A stretch of DNA of 6,121 nucleotides from NCBI GenBank assembly GCA_040414865.1, contig JBEDUR010000159.1, forward strand, positions 1-6,121. The letters run 5' to 3'. Under the pieces are notes generated by a model. That model saw only the letters and a program-made list of their open reading frames with translations. It did not search any database and was not told where the DNA came from. Origin of the DNA: Palsa-461 sp040414865 (GTDB lineage Bacteria; Actinomycetota; Acidimicrobiia; Acidimicrobiales; RAAP-2). A program made the position numbers and the translations under genes. Shown here in pieces: positions 5,514 to 6,121 of this stretch (its first letter is position 1; the number at the start of each line of letters is the position of its first letter).

Positions 5514-6121
5514 ATGCAATCAATACTGGATCGGTCCCGTGGTGACGCGGCACTCAAAGCTCCTGATGTCCATGCCGGTCTAGGCGGTAGTTCGGCGCCT
5601 ATTGCGAGAGAACACCATGCCCTTAGCTTGGGAGTCTTCGCGGCCGATCAGCCTAGGCTTACAAGCCTTCGGGTGGTGGTGGTGGGCCAAGGTTATGTCG
5701 GGCTGCCACTGGCGATGCAGGCCATCGAGGCGGGGCATGGGGTGGTCGGATTCGAGATGTCGGCCGAGAAGGTCGACGCTCTGGTTGCGGGAACGTCCTA
5801 CGTCGGTGACGTGACCGATGAAGAGTTGCAGCGTGCCTTGCGTGCCGGCTACCAGCCTTCATCGAGTGAGTCGTCCCTCCGGGAGTTCGATGTGGCGATT
5901 ATCGCGGTGCCAACTCCTCTTGTTGATGGCGCACCGGATCTCTCATTTGTGGAGAGCGCCACTTCGGTAGTCGCACGGAATCTCCGCCCGGGCACCACCG
6001 TGATCCTGGAGTCGACGACCTACCCGGGAACGACAGAGGAAGTGGTTGCGACGCTACTGACCGAGATCAGTGGCCTCAAACCCGAAGATGACTTCTATCT
6101 CGGGTTCTCGCCGGAGAGGGT
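5514..6121 (+). CDS. Nucleotide-sugar 6-dehydrogenase, UDP-GlcNAc dehydrogenase-like (5' part)
   Basis: The frame is open from the ATG at 5514 to the window edge, giving 202 of the roughly 430-480 residues expected. After about 52 residues with no recognisable domain comes a Rossmann NAD-binding fold: VVVVGQGYVGLPLA with the glycine motif at 58-63, IIAVPTPL near 129-136, ESTTYPGTT at 166-174, and FSPER at 198-202. The family oxidises the C6 hydroxyl of a UDP-sugar to a carboxylate with two NAD+ in the cytoplasm. The ESTTYPGTTEE and GLKPEDDFYLGFSPER stretches are closest, from memory, to UDP-GlcNAc dehydrogenases (WbpA type) rather than UDP-glucose dehydrogenase. The catalytic cysteine and substrate domain lie beyond the window, so specificity is open. 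The start at 5514 is favoured by AAGGTG, but the first 52 codons have weak G/C third-position bias and the true start could be further in. It lies 425 bases after the GlmS-like gene on the same strand. Confidence 0.85.
   Translation, partial: MQSILDRSRGDAALKAPDVHAGLGGSSAPIAREHHALSLGVFAADQPRLTSLRVVVVGQGYVGLPLAMQAIEAGHGVVGFEMSAEKVDALVAGTSYVGDVTDEELQRALRAGYQPSSSESSLREFDVAIIAVPTPLVDGAPDLSFVESATSVVARNLRPGTTVILESTTYPGTTEEVVATLLTEISGLKPEDDFYLGFSPER

Overview
The window is high-GC DNA whose clear genes have strongly G/C-biased third codon positions and GGAGG-type ribosome binding sites. Together with the protein families present, this points to an actinomycete, most likely Streptomyces or a relative. 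The taxonomic call is an inference; no RNA gene is present to confirm it. I found no tRNA, rRNA, CRISPR array or intact insertion sequence.

Layout from left to right. (1) Positions 13-917, minus strand: a small two-gene unit. A near-consensus promoter (TTGACA, 17 bp, TAAGGT) is followed by a perfect 14-bp palindrome placed like an operator. Next comes a 37-codon ORF behind an AGGAGG site, then, through an ATGA stop/start overlap, a 205-residue AraC-family regulator that keeps the DNA-binding domain but lacks most of the usual N-terminal sensor domain. (2) About 918-1659: a long stretch without a convincing gene. It holds a possible decayed reading frame, several good hairpins, a TGTC/GACA half-site array, and a stable hairpin just upstream of the next gene's ribosome binding site. 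(3) 1660-5088, plus strand: one very large gene for a 1142-residue protein built like glucosamine-6-phosphate synthase (GlmS), which is normally about 610 residues. It has extra segments inside the glutaminase domain and a roughly 310-residue C-terminal extension. (4) 5089-5513: a 425-bp intergenic region with several dyad-symmetric elements and a weak promoter candidate. (5) 5514 to the right edge, plus strand: the start of a nucleotide-sugar 6-dehydrogenase that most resembles UDP-GlcNAc dehydrogenases (WbpA type), cut by the window end.

How the genes may work together (inference): the GlmS-like enzyme would move glutamine nitrogen onto a keto-sugar phosphate, and the dehydrogenase would oxidise a UDP-hexosamine to its uronic acid. 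Together these are the ends of a route to amino-sugar uronic acids for a surface polysaccharide or a glycosylated natural product. The divergent AraC-type gene is a candidate local regulator. The most notable observation is that the GlmS-like protein keeps the isomerase-site Glu/Lys/Glu/His set at exact spacing, while the position aligned with the Schiff-base lysine (Lys603 in E. coli GlmS) is an arginine. This suggests altered chemistry, a different substrate, or a non-catalytic role.
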